Assembly: GCA_963728765.1 (NCBI GenBank)
Contig: CAVSKX010000007.1
Span: forward strand, 1 to 64,000
DNA: 64,000 nt
Direction: 5' to 3'
Source: AC-32 sp963728765
GTDB lineage: Bacteria > Actinomycetota > Thermoleophilia > Gaiellales > Gaiellaceae
Under the pieces are notes generated by a model that saw nothing but the letters and a program-made list of their open reading frames with translations, ran no database searches and was not told where the DNA came from. Positions 1 to 7,609 of this stretch are shown piece by piece; within the stretch, counting starts at the first letter, position 1, and each line of letters starts with the position of its first letter. Position numbers and translations under genes: made by a program.

Positions 1-36
1 TGAGCCCGGCGAGCTACCTGACTGCTCCACCCCGCG
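1..36 (-). tRNA. initiator tRNA-fMet(CAU), 5' part only
   Basis: Read on the minus strand, bases 36 to 1 match the 5' half of bacterial initiator tRNA: CGCGGGG acceptor strand, TGGAGCAG, a D-arm with GGTAGCTC, then GCCGGGCTCA, which ends inside the CAU anticodon. The GGGC anticodon-stem strand and the C at the first base are typical of fMet initiators. The rest lies left of the window. A perfect TATAAT stands 11 bases upstream of the mature 5' end. Confidence 0.85.
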
Positions 37-47
37 TCGCAGCCCGC

Positions 48-68
48 ATTATAGCGCCTCGCTACTTT
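48..68. promoter_or_regulatory. divergent promoter pair for tRNA-fMet and the ppx gene
   Basis: On the minus strand TATAAT (53-48) is a consensus -10 box for the tRNA. On the plus strand TACTTT (63-68) ends six bases before the ATG at 75, which fits a leaderless mRNA. I see no convincing -35 box for either. Confidence 0.6.
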
Positions 69-74
69 TCGCCC

Positions 75-995
75 ATGCGCGTGGGCGTCGTCGACCTCGG
101 CACCAACTCGACCCGCCTGCTGGTGGCAGACGTGGACGGCGAGCACGTCGAGGAGGTCTCGCGGCGCACGGTCATCACGCTGCTCGGCGAGGGCGTCGAC
201 GAGCGGCGAAAGCTGTTGCCCCTGCCCGTCGCGCGCGTCCGCAACGCGCTCTCGGACTACCGGCGGGAGCTGGAGCAGCTCGGCGCCGAGCGCGTGCTCG
301 CGATCGGCACCAGCGCGATCCGGGATGCCGACAACGGCGAGGCGTTCCTCGGCGAGATCGAGTGGAGCTACGGCTTCACGACCCGTCTGCTGAGCGGCGA
401 CGAGGAGGCCGAGCTCACGCGCCGCGGCGTCGCCAACGGGCGCGCGGTGGGCGACGACACGCTCGTGCTCGACGTCGGCGGCGGCTCGACCGAGCTGATC
501 ACCGCTGCCGAGCGCACGAGCATCGACGTCGGCTCGGTCCGCCTGACCGAGCGGCACCTGCGCTCCGACCCGCCGACGCGCGAGGAGCTCGAGGCCGCCG
601 CCCAGACAGTGTGGGCCGAGCTGCCGCCGCTCGACGCGACCGACGCGATCGGGGTGGCTGGAACGATTACGAGCCTCGCAGCGCTGGAGCTCGGCGAGTA
701 CGACCCCGAGCACGTCCACGGTCACCGGCTCACGCGCGAGGCCGTCGGCGCGTTGCTCGCACGCCTCGCCTCTCTACCCCTCGCCGAACGCCGCGAGCTG
801 CCCGGGCTCGAGCCGGAGCGGGCGCCGGTGATCGTCGGCGGCGCGGTCGTCGTCCGCGAGGTGCTCGACCGGTACGGGCTCGACGAGCTCGAGGCGAGCG
901 AGCGCGACCTCCTTCACGGCGCCGCGCTGGAGGCCGCGAAGCTGCCGGAGCCCGTGGAGGGCGACGCGCCGCCGGGCGCCTACACCTGCTGCTAG
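75..995 (+). CDS. Ppx/GppA family phosphatase (exopolyphosphatase-like)
   Basis: This 306-residue cytosolic protein belongs to the Ppx/GppA (ASKHA-fold) family, which removes phosphate from polyphosphate or pppGpp. The N-terminal phosphate loop is VVDLGTNSTRLLVADV (residues 4-19), and the second loop DVGGGSTEL lies near residues 134-142. At about 300 residues it is the short two-domain form common in actinobacteria and lacks the C-terminal HD-like domain of E. coli Ppx, so substrate preference cannot be read from sequence. The ATG at 75 has no Shine-Dalgarno site but follows TACTTT by six bases. It ends Cys-Cys and stands alone, convergent with the CBS gene. Confidence 0.88.
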   Translation: MRVGVVDLGTNSTRLLVADVDGEHVEEVSRRTVITLLGEGVDERRKLLPLPVARVRNALSDYRRELEQLGAERVLAIGTSAIRDADNGEAFLGEIEWSYGFTTRLLSGDEEAELTRRGVANGRAVGDDTLVLDVGGGSTELITAAERTSIDVGSVRLTERHLRSDPPTREELEAAAQTVWAELPPLDATDAIGVAGTITSLAALELGEYDPEHVHGHRLTREAVGALLARLASLPLAERRELPGLEPERAPVIVGGAVVVREVLDRYGLDELEASERDLLHGAALEAAKLPEPVEGDAPPGAYTCC

Positions 996-1042
996 GACGG
1001 ACTGACGGGGCAGCGCACAGTCGATGCCGCGTCAGACCGTCC
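995..1042. terminator. inverted repeat between convergent genes, possible bidirectional terminator
   Basis: GGACGG-A-CTGACG (995-1007) pairs with CGTCAG-A-CCGTCC (1030-1042) except for one A-A mismatch, around a 22-base loop. It sits exactly where the ppx gene ends and the oppositely oriented CBS gene ends, and it overlaps the CBS stop codon. There is no T-run, so intrinsic termination is uncertain. Confidence 0.4.
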
Positions 1043-1445
1043 CTTCCCGATCGAGCTCGGCCGGCGGTTCGTCCTCGGCCAGCCGCCGCTGCAGCACCGC
1101 CCGCGAGAGCACGCCGACCAGCAGCCCGTCGTCGACGACCGGGACGCGCTCGGCGTCCCACTCCTCGAGCTGCGCGAACGCTTCGTCGAGCGGTACGTCG
1201 GGATCGATCGTCCAGTTCGGCGGCTCGACGATCTCGCCGAGCCGCGTTTCGCGCGGGTCCCGGCCGGCCGCGACCACCCGCTCGACGAGCGTCTTGCGCG
1301 TGAGCACGCCGGCGAAACGGCCGCCCTCGCTGACGTAGACCGCGCGCACATCCGGCTCCACGAGGTGCTGGCCCGCCTCCTGCGCGGACGCCGAGACGTC
1401 GAGCGTCAGCGGCTCGGGGATCATCGCGTCCCGGACTCTGCTCAT
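1032..1445 (-). CDS. CBS-domain pair protein
   Basis: The 137-residue protein is little more than two CBS motifs. The first follows VRDAMIPEPLTLDVSASAQEA and covers about residues 5-60 (with VYVSEGGRFAGVLTRKTLVE). The second covers about 70-130 (with VPVVDDGLLVGVLSRAVLQ). Such pairs usually bind adenosine nucleotides and regulate a partner. The start codon overlaps the stop of the upstream glutamate dehydrogenase as ATGA (1442-1445), so the two are translationally coupled. A regulatory tie to glutamate metabolism is possible but is only an inference from that coupling. Confidence 0.85.
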   Translation of the reverse strand: MSRVRDAMIPEPLTLDVSASAQEAGQHLVEPDVRAVYVSEGGRFAGVLTRKTLVERVVAAGRDPRETRLGEIVEPPNWTIDPDVPLDEAFAQLEEWDAERVPVVDDGLLVGVLSRAVLQRRLAEDEPPAELDREGTV

Positions 1446-2731
1446 GGATAGATCCCGCGCGAGCGCAGCGCGCCGGCGACCTCGCGGATCCCGGCCACGA
1501 GCGCCGCGCTGCGCAGCGTCAGGCTCTTCGACTCAGAGAGCGACCAGACGCGGTCGAAGGCGTCGCTGAGCTGGTCGGCGAGCTTCGCGCGGATCTCGCG
1601 CCGGTCCCAGAAGAGCCGTCCTAGGTCCTGCACCCACTCGAAGTACGAAACCGTCACGCCGCCGGCGTTCGTGAGCACGTCCGGCAGGACCGGGATGCCC
1701 CGCTCGGCCAGGATCGCGTCCGCCTCGAGCGAGGTCGGCCCGTTCGCGCCTTCGGCGATCATCTGCGCCTGCAGGCGGTGCGCGTTGTCGGCATGTATCT
1801 GGTCCTCGCGCGCAGCGAGCACGAGGATGTCGCAGGGCAGCTCGAGCAGCTCCTCGTTGCTGATCCGGTCGCCCTCCGTCCACTCGGCGAGGGAGCCATG
1901 CTGCTCGGCGAAGCGCCGTAGCGCGTCGATGTCGAGCCCGCCCTCGACGTGCACGCCGCCCGAAACGTCGGAGACCGCGAGCACGGTCGCGCCAAGCGCA
2001 TCGAGCTCCGTAGCGGCGATGCCGCCGACGTTGCCGAAGCCCTGCACGACGCAGCGCTGGTCGGAGAGCCGCCAGCCGAGCCGTTGGCAGGCGCGCTCGA
2101 TCACCATCACGACGCCCGCTCCTGTCGCCTCGTGCCGGAAGAGCGAGCCGCCAAGCGAGACGGGCTTGCCGGTCACGATCTCCGGAACCGCATGCCCGAT
2201 CTCCATCGAGTACGTGTCCATCATCCACGCCATCGTCTGCTCGTTCGTCGCCATGTCCGGCGCGGGAATGTCCTTCTGCGGGCCGATGATCGGCAGCAGC
2301 TCGGAGGTGAAGCGGCGCGTGATCTTCTGCAGCTCGTCGATCGAGTGCTCGCGCGGGTTACAGCGCACGCCGCCCTTCGCGCCGCCGTAGGGCAGCCGCA
2401 GCAGAGCGCACTTCCACGTCATCCACATCGCGAGCGCCGCGCACTCGCCGAGCGAGACCTCTGGGTCGTAGCGGACGCCGCCCTTCGTCGGCCCGAGCAC
2501 GGTCGAGTGCTGGACCCGGTAGCCGGGAAAGACCGTCCAGCGGCCGGAGTCGAGCCGCACGGGCACGCTGACGACGAGCGACCGCTCCGGGAACCGCAGC
2601 CGCTCGGCGACGAAGTCCTCGACATCGGCGTACGGGAGCGCCTGCTCGTACTGCGCGAGCGCCGTCCGGTAGAGCGGCGTCTCCCATTCCAGGTGCCCTT
2701 CCTCGGGCGAGACCTCCTGCACCTCGGTCAC
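1442..2731 (-). CDS. gdhA: glutamate dehydrogenase (Glu/Leu/Phe/Val dehydrogenase family)
   Basis: This 429-residue enzyme reversibly converts glutamate to 2-oxoglutarate and ammonia with NAD(P). The substrate-binding region has PYGGAKGGVRCNP (about residues 114-126, including the catalytic-site lysines). It is followed by DIPAPDMATNEQTMAWMMD and by the cofactor-site start TGKPVSLGGS. The Rossmann motif is VVQGFGNVGG, near residues 228-237. Length and motif order fit the hexameric small-subunit class. The start is GTG at 2731. TAGACT on the minus strand ends six bases upstream with no Shine-Dalgarno site, so the mRNA is probably leaderless. It is first gene of a two-gene operon with the CBS protein. 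Cofactor choice (NAD or NADP) cannot be decided here. Confidence 0.93.
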   Translation of the reverse strand: MTEVQEVSPEEGHLEWETPLYRTALAQYEQALPYADVEDFVAERLRFPERSLVVSVPVRLDSGRWTVFPGYRVQHSTVLGPTKGGVRYDPEVSLGECAALAMWMTWKCALLRLPYGGAKGGVRCNPREHSIDELQKITRRFTSELLPIIGPQKDIPAPDMATNEQTMAWMMDTYSMEIGHAVPEIVTGKPVSLGGSLFRHEATGAGVVMVIERACQRLGWRLSDQRCVVQGFGNVGGIAATELDALGATVLAVSDVSGGVHVEGGLDIDALRRFAEQHGSLAEWTEGDRISNEELLELPCDILVLAAREDQIHADNAHRLQAQMIAEGANGPTSLEADAILAERGIPVLPDVLTNAGGVTVSYFEWVQDLGRLFWDRREIRAKLADQLSDAFDRVWSLSESKSLTLRSAALVAGIREVAGALRSRGIYP

Positions 2732-2774
2732 AGGCGGAGTCTAGGCGCGCCGCGATGGCTCCTCGTTCCCTTTC

Positions 2775-2798
2775 GCGCGTCTAGGGTAGGAGACGCGC
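2775..2798 (+). promoter_or_regulatory. perfect 8-bp inverted repeat enclosing the -10 box and ribosome site of the AAA gene
   Basis: GCGCGTCT (2775-2782) and AGACGCGC (2791-2798) are perfect inverted repeats around an 8-base centre. The centre contains most of a TAGGGT -10 box (2782-2787) and AGGAG (2788-2792). As DNA it could be an operator over the promoter. As RNA from an upstream start it would hide the ribosome site. Which applies is unknown. Confidence 0.5.
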
Positions 2799-2799
2799 C

Positions 2800-3807
2800 A
2801 TGGCGAATCCGCTCAACGACTTGCTGCGCGGCTTCGACGTCCTCCGCGAGCAGGTGCGGGAGGGACTCGGTGCAGACGCGGACTGGCTCGACCGGCTCGA
2901 CCCGCGCAGGCCGCCGGAGGACACCCGCAGCCTCGAGGAGCTGCAGGCGGAGCTCGACTCGCTCGTCGGGCTCGAGACGGTGAAGGACCAGGTGCGCGCG
3001 CTCGTCGCGTTCCTGCAGGTGCAGGGCCAGCGGCTGGAGCGCGGGTTGCCGGAGGTCGCGACCTCGCAGCACCTCGTCTTCCTCGGCAACCCCGGGACCG
3101 GGAAGACGACGATCGCACGGCTGCTCGCGCACATGTACCGCGCGATGGGGCTCTTGAAGCGCGGCCACCTCGTGGAGGTCGACCGCGCGGGCCTTGTCGG
3201 CGAGTTCGTCGGCATGACCGCGATCAAGACCGACCGCGCGATCCGCAAGGCGCTCGACGGCGTCCTCTTCATCGACGAGGCCTATGCGCTCGCGCGGCCC
3301 GGCCACTATCGCGGCGCCGACTTCGGCGCGGAGGCGATCGAGACGCTGTTGAAGCGGATGGAGGACTACCGCCACCGCCTGATCGTGATCGTCGCCGGGT
3401 ACCCGCGGCTGATGCACGACTTCCTCGACTCGAACCCGGGCCTGCGCTCGCGCTTCGCGCGCGAGATCACGTTCCCGGACTACTCGACCGACGAGCTCGT
3501 TGCGATCACCGAGCGCTTCGCCGGCCAGAACGAGTACCGCGTGACCGAGCCGGCACAGGCCGAGCTGCGCCGCATCTTCGACCGCGCGCAGCGCGGCGAG
3601 GGCTTCGGCAACGCGCGCTACGCGCGGACGATCTTCGAGCAGGCGCTGAACGCACAGGCCCTGCGCCTCGCTGCGGGAGAAGGGCTCGAAGGCATCCCGG
3701 CCGAGGATCTGATCAGCCTCGTCGACACCGACTTCGCCGCCGCCGCGCAAGTGCTCGGCAACGGCGGCGAGCTCCCGCGCCGCAGCTGGTGGCGGCGCGC
3801 CTCCTGA
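2800..3807 (+). CDS. CbbX/SpoVK-type AAA ATPase
   Basis: The 335-residue protein has one AAA domain of the CbbX/SpoVK/EccA-C type, which remodels protein partners by ATP-driven threading. Walker A is GNPGTGKT (residues 96-103) and Walker B is VLFIDEAYAL (about 155-164). The sensor/arginine region GLRSRFAREITFPDY follows near residue 215. The N-terminal 50 residues are charged and lack any TPR array, so it is not a full-length EccA. No Rubisco or type VII secretion genes are nearby, so the client is unknown. The ATG is preceded by AGGAGA and by the inverted repeat described separately. Confidence 0.87.
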   Translation: MANPLNDLLRGFDVLREQVREGLGADADWLDRLDPRRPPEDTRSLEELQAELDSLVGLETVKDQVRALVAFLQVQGQRLERGLPEVATSQHLVFLGNPGTGKTTIARLLAHMYRAMGLLKRGHLVEVDRAGLVGEFVGMTAIKTDRAIRKALDGVLFIDEAYALARPGHYRGADFGAEAIETLLKRMEDYRHRLIVIVAGYPRLMHDFLDSNPGLRSRFAREITFPDYSTDELVAITERFAGQNEYRVTEPAQAELRRIFDRAQRGEGFGNARYARTIFEQALNAQALRLAAGEGLEGIPAEDLISLVDTDFAAAAQVLGNGGELPRRSWWRRAS

Positions 3808-3824
3808 GCCGTCCTAACAAGAGG

Positions 3825-3912
3825 TGCCGGGGAAGGGATTCGAACCCTTACGTCCCCGCTGGGGACACCTGATTTTAAGTCAGGCGCGTATGACCAATTT
3901 CGCCACCCCGGC
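3825..3912 (-). tRNA. tRNA-Leu(UAA)
   Basis: On the minus strand the sequence folds as a class II tRNA. GCCGGGG (3912-3906) pairs with CCCCGGC (3832-3826), the discriminator is A at 3825, and the T-arm is GGGTTCGAATCCC. The anticodon stem CCTGA/TCAGG encloses TAA, and there is a long variable arm. CCA is not encoded. A TATCCT -10-like box (3925-3920) ends seven bases before the mature 5' end, so transcription may begin near the mature terminus. Confidence 0.95.
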
Positions 3913-3943
3913 GCGGCGAAGGATAGTCGCGAGGCGCGAACGA

Positions 3944-4654
3944 CTAGGTGTTCGGCGGGAACTTGTACGACCGCGGGATCTGCTTCGGCGGGGTGCCGAT
4001 GACGAACGCGAACTCCTGGTGCGACTTCAGGTCAATCCTCGCGGGATCGCCGCTGTACGGCTGGCCGTCGACGTAGAGCGTCCACGGCGTGACCTGACGG
4101 CAGTAGCCGCCGATGCAGTCCCCGTTCAGCCGCACGCCCCAGACCCCGAAGAACTGGCCGAGCGTGAAGTGCTGGTCCGTAGGCGACTCGAAATGCATGA
4201 TCCCGCTCGCGTCGTGCGTGTGCAGCTCGGTCAGGAACTGGCCGTCGTAGATGCCGATGTTCGCGGGAACGGGCATCGGCTTCCCGTTCACGAAGATGTC
4301 GAGGTGCTGGTGGATGTGGACGACTTCGCCCTCGGCGGAAAGGTCCGACACGCCCACGGCGTCGAGGCGGTCAGGCAGCGTGTCGAGCCCCGGGTTCCAC
4401 GGAGCCGGCCCCGTCTGCAGGCCGACGAGGTTCGTCGGCTGCGCAGCTCCGACCGCCGGCGCGCCGTTGTCGTTGCCGCCCCCGCGCGCGACCACGGCCG
4501 CGACGACCGCCGCCGCCACTGCGGCGACCGCCACCAGGGCCAGCAGAGCAACCCACGGGCCGCCCGGGAGCGAGCGCTGACGCCTGGGATCCTTGCGCTG
4601 CTGGGGCGCCTGGACCTTGCGCGGAGGGGCCGGAGTGCGGGACTTTTTCGCCAC
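3944..4654 (-). CDS. membrane-anchored His-rich extracytoplasmic protein, unknown function
   Basis: With the GTG at 4654 the protein is 236 residues: a basic, proline-rich cytosolic start, one membrane segment (about residues 37-58, Ala/Val-rich), then an external domain. That domain contains VVHIHQHLDIFVNG and ELHTHDASGIMHFESP, plus a CIGGYC pair, so several His and two Cys could bind a metal such as copper. This is inference. I do not recognise the family by name. TACCAT ends nine bases before the GTG and there is no Shine-Dalgarno site. An ATG 13 codons earlier is open but would put the start upstream of that -10 box. The tRNA-Leu gene lies just downstream. Confidence 0.72.
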   Translation of the reverse strand: MAKKSRTPAPPRKVQAPQQRKDPRRQRSLPGGPWVALLALVAVAAVAAAVVAAVVARGGGNDNGAPAVGAAQPTNLVGLQTGPAPWNPGLDTLPDRLDAVGVSDLSAEGEVVHIHQHLDIFVNGKPMPVPANIGIYDGQFLTELHTHDASGIMHFESPTDQHFTLGQFFGVWGVRLNGDCIGGYCRQVTPWTLYVDGQPYSGDPARIDLKSHQEFAFVIGTPPKQIPRSYKFPPNT

Positions 4655-4678
4655 CGGCGGGCGATGGTAGCAACGCGC

Positions 4679-4707
4679 TTGACTCGCCCTCAATGACGCG
4701 TTAGGGT
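4679..4707 (+). promoter_or_regulatory. promoter TTGACT-17-TAGGGT
   Basis: TTGACT (4679-4684) and TAGGGT (4702-4707) are separated by 17 bases, the optimal sigma-70 spacing, and this is the best two-box promoter in the window. Transcription would start near 4714, immediately before the strong terminator hairpin at 4716. Confidence 0.6.
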
Positions 4708-4715
4708 CGTCCCGT

Positions 4716-4758
4716 CAGATCCGGAAGGCCGCAAGGTTTTCCGGATCTGGCGTTTTTT
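4716..4758 (+). terminator. intrinsic terminator
   Basis: CAGATCCGGAA (4716-4726) pairs perfectly with TTCCGGATCTG (4739-4749). The centre continues as GG-CC-GCAA-GG-TT, with two G-U pairs and a GNRA tetraloop. Six T residues follow at 4753-4758. The signal is for the plus strand. No plus-strand gene lies upstream, so it appears to terminate the short RNA from the promoter at 4679 or to gate read-through into the gene at 4811. Confidence 0.8.
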
Positions 4759-4810
4759 GTTGCTGTTACGCGATACTCCTATCCGCAGGCCAACGGCAAG
4801 GAGGCAACGC

Positions 4811-5011
4811 ATGAGTTTCCTCGACAAGCTCTTCGGCCGCAGCAAGAAGGCCGCGGGTGACCTCACCGGCGACGACTCGATGAAGCGCGAGGGCATGCAC
4901 CAGGAGGCAGAGAGCATGGCCACCGAGCGCGCAGAGAACGCCGAGGGAGTCGCGCAGGAAGAGCGGGACCGAGCCGCAGAGCACCACGCGGAGCGCAGCG
5001 ACACGCCCTGA
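4811..5011 (+). CDS. small hydrophilic CsbD-like protein
   Basis: A 66-residue, highly charged protein without membrane segments. Residues 10-30, around KAAGDLTGDDSMKREGMHQE, resemble the CsbD general-stress family signature (KxxAGxLTGDxxxxxEG). The rest is Ala/Glu/Arg-rich and probably helical. The start is ATG at 4811 with AAGGAGG six bases upstream. The open frame continues further upstream but would cross the terminator, so the internal ATG is preferred. Expression may depend on read-through of the terminator at 4716-4758. CsbD membership is moderate in confidence because the domain is short. Confidence 0.75.
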   Translation: MSFLDKLFGRSKKAAGDLTGDDSMKREGMHQEAESMATERAENAEGVAQEERDRAAEHHAERSDTP

Positions 5012-5033
5012 ACGCGGGTTGATCCAGGGTTCT

Positions 5034-5057
5034 CGAGGGCGGCGCGAGCCGCCCTCG
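5034..5057 (+). terminator. hairpin after the CsbD-like gene
   Basis: CGAGGGCGGC (5034-5043) and GCCGCCCTCG (5048-5057) form a perfect 10-bp stem with a GCGA tetraloop, 22 bases after the stop codon. Only two T residues follow. It probably ends the transcript of the gene at 4811. Confidence 0.6.
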
Positions 5058-5097
5058 TTCGTGCCGTCCGACGCCATCTCTACCGTTCGTCGGCTCC

Positions 5098-6147
5098 ATG
5101 ATCGTCGTCCTGACACTGGTTCTCCTACTCGCCGGCGGCGGCGCGCTCGCGCTGTGGCTGAGCCGGCGCCTGGCCGACCAGAGCGCCCAGACGGCGCACG
5201 TGCTCGACCAGCTCCTGGCGACGCGCAACACGGAGGTCGACGGCCGTCTCCAGGCCATCACTGCCACGATGGACCGGCGTCTAGGCGAGCTCGACACGAA
5301 GGTCGACCGCCGCCTCGAGCATGCTGCGAAGCAGACCAACGCCATCCACCGGCAGCTCGGCGAGGTCGGTCAGGCGACGGTGCAGATGGCCGAGCAGGCG
5401 AAGGAGCTCAGCCAGCTGCAGCAGATCCTCCGTCCGCCGAAGGCGCGCGGCGGCTTCGGCGAGCTCCTGCTCGAGAACCTCCTGCGCGACCGGCTACCGC
5501 CGACGGCGTTCGAGCTCCAGTACGGCTTCGCGGGCGGCGAGCGCGTCGATGCCGCGATCAAGGTCGACCGCATCGTCCCGATCGACTCCAAGTTCCCGCT
5601 CGACAACTTCGAGCGAATGACCGCGGCCGAGAACGACATCGAGCGGCAGCAGTTCGAGAAGCTCTTCGCACGCGACGTGAAGAGTCACGTCGACGCGATC
5701 GCGTCGAAGTACATCCGGCCGGACGAAGGGACGTACGACTTCGCGTTCATGTACCTCCCCTCGGAGGCGATCTACTACGAGCTCGCCTGCGGGCGCACCG
5801 GCGCGCTGCTCGCCTACGCGAACGAGAAGCGCGTGCTGCCGGTGTCGCCCACGACGCTGACGGCGTACCTGCAGGTGATCGTGCTCGGCCTCAAGGGGCT
5901 CCAGATCGAGCAGCACGCGCAGGAGGTCATGGCGTACTGCGCGCAGCTGCAGAAGGAGTTCGGGAAGTTCAAGGACGACTTCGAGCTCGTCGGCACCCAC
6001 CTCGATCGCGCGCAGAAGAAGTTCCTCGAGTCCGAGAAGCACCTCGGGAAGTTCGAGACGAAGCTCGAGCAGGCGTCCGACTCGCAGCCCGAGCCGGTCG
6101 AGCCGGCTGAAGCGCGGGAGCTGCCCCGCGCCGTCGACGCTGCCTAG
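5098..6147 (+). CDS. rmuC: RmuC family DNA recombination protein
   Basis: This 349-residue protein has an N-terminal membrane anchor (residues 2-21, Val/Leu-rich). A coiled-coil segment (about 22-110) follows, then the RmuC domain (about 115-320). That domain begins PKARGGFGELLLENLLRDRLP and contains VDAAIKVDRIVPIDSKFPLDNF, the hallmark of the family's nuclease-like fold. RmuC limits inversions at short inverted repeats in E. coli; the biochemical activity is not settled. TACCGT stands 11 bases before the ATG. It ends four bases from the convergent baeRF gene. Confidence 0.92.
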   Translation: MIVVLTLVLLLAGGGALALWLSRRLADQSAQTAHVLDQLLATRNTEVDGRLQAITATMDRRLGELDTKVDRRLEHAAKQTNAIHRQLGEVGQATVQMAEQAKELSQLQQILRPPKARGGFGELLLENLLRDRLPPTAFELQYGFAGGERVDAAIKVDRIVPIDSKFPLDNFERMTAAENDIERQQFEKLFARDVKSHVDAIASKYIRPDEGTYDFAFMYLPSEAIYYELACGRTGALLAYANEKRVLPVSPTTLTAYLQVIVLGLKGLQIEQHAQEVMAYCAQLQKEFGKFKDDFELVGTHLDRAQKKFLESEKHLGKFETKLEQASDSQPEPVEPAEARELPRAVDAA

Positions 6148-6150
6148 CGG

Positions 6151-7293
6151 CTAGAAACGGAGCAGCGCACCGATGCCCTCGACGGGGTCGAGGTCCTGGT
6201 GCTGGGTCAGGGCCCAGACCGTGCCGCCGTGGGCGAGCGTCTGGCGGACGGCAAGGTCGAGCCCGTCGCGGCGCTGTTCCATCGCCGTCCCGTCGAGCGG
6301 GCAGGCGCCGCCTTCGGCGTTGACGCGCCCGCAGGCTGGGCATTCCCAGGCCGGTTGCTCGACGCCGTCCTGGAAGAGCAGCAGCTCGACGCGTCCGTCC
6401 GACGCGGCTTCGAGGGTCGGACCCCAACCCGAGGCGGCGCGGCCATTGCGACCGGCCTCCTCGCGCCAGCGCTCGACGGCCTTGTTCTCCTGCTCGCCGC
6501 GCCAGCGCTCGAGCAGCGGCTGCACGTCGCCGAGCAGCTCTGCGGCCGTCGCGTGCGCTTCGGCAGTCGTCCAGCCGATCACCGCCTTCTTCACCTCGTG
6601 CGAGAGGGCGGTCTCGAACTCGGCCCGGGTCTCCTCGCTCGCGACCACGATCACCCGTGGGCCGCGCAGCCGCCGCAACTGCCGGTCGACCAGCTCTGCA
6701 ACCTCCTTCAGATGGTCGTGCACGAGCTTGTCGATGTGCCGCTGGAAGCGCGCCTGCGACCAGCCGCCCTGGTCGTGGCGGCCGGGTGCGTCGTCGAACT
6801 GGTCGACGAGCTCCTCGAGCTTCCCGGCCCGCAGGCGAAAGAGGTCCCCGCGCTCCCGCCCGACGAACACCACGAGCGCGCCCTCGCCGCGGCCGACGAG
6901 CGAGACCAGCGGCGCCAGCGAGAGCGCGTTCCCGACCTTGACGACGTCGGGCACGCGCGAGCTCAGCGGCAGCGGCTGCCAGAGGTTGTCGAGCGACGCG
7001 CAGAACACAGCCAATCCCCGGGCTCCGTCGCGGTCGAAGTCCTGCTCGAAGAACGACCGCAGGCGCTGCACGTCGCTGCGCAAGCCCTCCTTCTGCTCGT
7101 GGTCGAGCTCGGGCCGCCGCGCCGCCTCGGAGCGCTCGATCTCGTCGATCAGCGCGTTCACGCGAGTCGTCAGGTCGGCCGCCGTCGGCGTCGCGCTCGG
7201 ATCGAGGTCGAGGTAGAGACTGATTGCGCAGCCGTTCTGCGCCCGGAAACCCGCGAGATCGCGGAGACCGTCCCACGTCACTGTCGAAGCCAT
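6151..7293 (-). CDS. baeRF family protein (bacterial archaeo-eukaryotic release-factor-like)
   Basis: The 380-residue protein resembles the eRF1-like baeRF/VLRF1-related families of actinobacteria, thought to act on peptidyl-tRNA in stalled ribosomes. Visible family features are SLYLDLDP near the start, RFQRHIDKLVHDHLKEVAEL mid-protein, PRVIVVASEETRAEFE, and a C-terminal zinc ribbon WECPACGRVNAEGGACPLDG. The second pair is spaced C-x4-D and lacks a clear fourth Cys. The start is ATG at 7293 with GAGAAGGGA upstream; an earlier in-frame start would cross the promoter. No catalytic GGQ is seen, so hydrolase activity is uncertain. Confidence 0.75.
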   Translation of the reverse strand: MASTVTWDGLRDLAGFRAQNGCAISLYLDLDPSATPTAADLTTRVNALIDEIERSEAARRPELDHEQKEGLRSDVQRLRSFFEQDFDRDGARGLAVFCASLDNLWQPLPLSSRVPDVVKVGNALSLAPLVSLVGRGEGALVVFVGRERGDLFRLRAGKLEELVDQFDDAPGRHDQGGWSQARFQRHIDKLVHDHLKEVAELVDRQLRRLRGPRVIVVASEETRAEFETALSHEVKKAVIGWTTAEAHATAAELLGDVQPLLERWRGEQENKAVERWREEAGRNGRAASGWGPTLEAASDGRVELLLFQDGVEQPAWECPACGRVNAEGGACPLDGTAMEQRRDGLDLAVRQTLAHGGTVWALTQHQDLDPVEGIGALLRF

Positions 7294-7319
7294 GGAAAGT
7301 CCCTTCTCGGAAGGCGGCG

Positions 7320-7360
7320 ATTCTATGCGACACAGGCGGAGCCTCAAAGGCCCCGCCTGT
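7320..7360 (-). promoter_or_regulatory. promoter TTGAGG-16-TAGAAT with a palindrome over its -35 box
   Basis: On the minus strand TTGAGG (7347-7342) and TAGAAT (7325-7320) are 16 bases apart, upstream of the baeRF start. A 12-bp inverted repeat, ACAGGCGGAGCC (7332-7343) with GGCCCCGCCTGT (7349-7360), spans the -35 box. It has one A-C mismatch in plus-strand form, which becomes a G-U pair in minus-strand RNA. This is the arrangement of a repressor operator. No regulator is identified. Confidence 0.5.
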
Positions 7361-7609
7361 ATCTCTAGCAGCAACAACTGGTTTACGGCCGACCGCGTAG
7401 CGGCAAGAAGCGAGCCAGACGCCCTGAGGGGGTTGTTTCGGACGCCTGGCCCGTTGAACTAGGACGAGCGCGGGGCCGCCTCGGTCCTGCTCCAAACGGG
7501 TCAAACCTGGCGCGCGTGGCCGGTCGTAGCGTTGCTTGAATGACGGTGCCAGGCGTCGCCCCAGGAAGGTTCGACCGCCCCAAATCGTTTAATAGGACGG
7601 AGAAGAAAT

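Noticed and set aside
2800..3807. Type VII secretion EccA assignment for the AAA protein
   Set aside because: There is no TPR-rich N-terminal half and no ESX gene nearby.
4711..4760. Similarity of CAGATCCGGAAGG to the conserved loop of SRP RNA
   Set aside because: The stem is a perfect terminator with a T-run. The long paired arms and the conserved AGCAGCC segment of SRP RNA are absent.
7378..7609. Possible tRNA or other RNA upstream of trxB
   Set aside because: Only imperfect stems are visible. There is no T-arm consensus and no anticodon-stem context.
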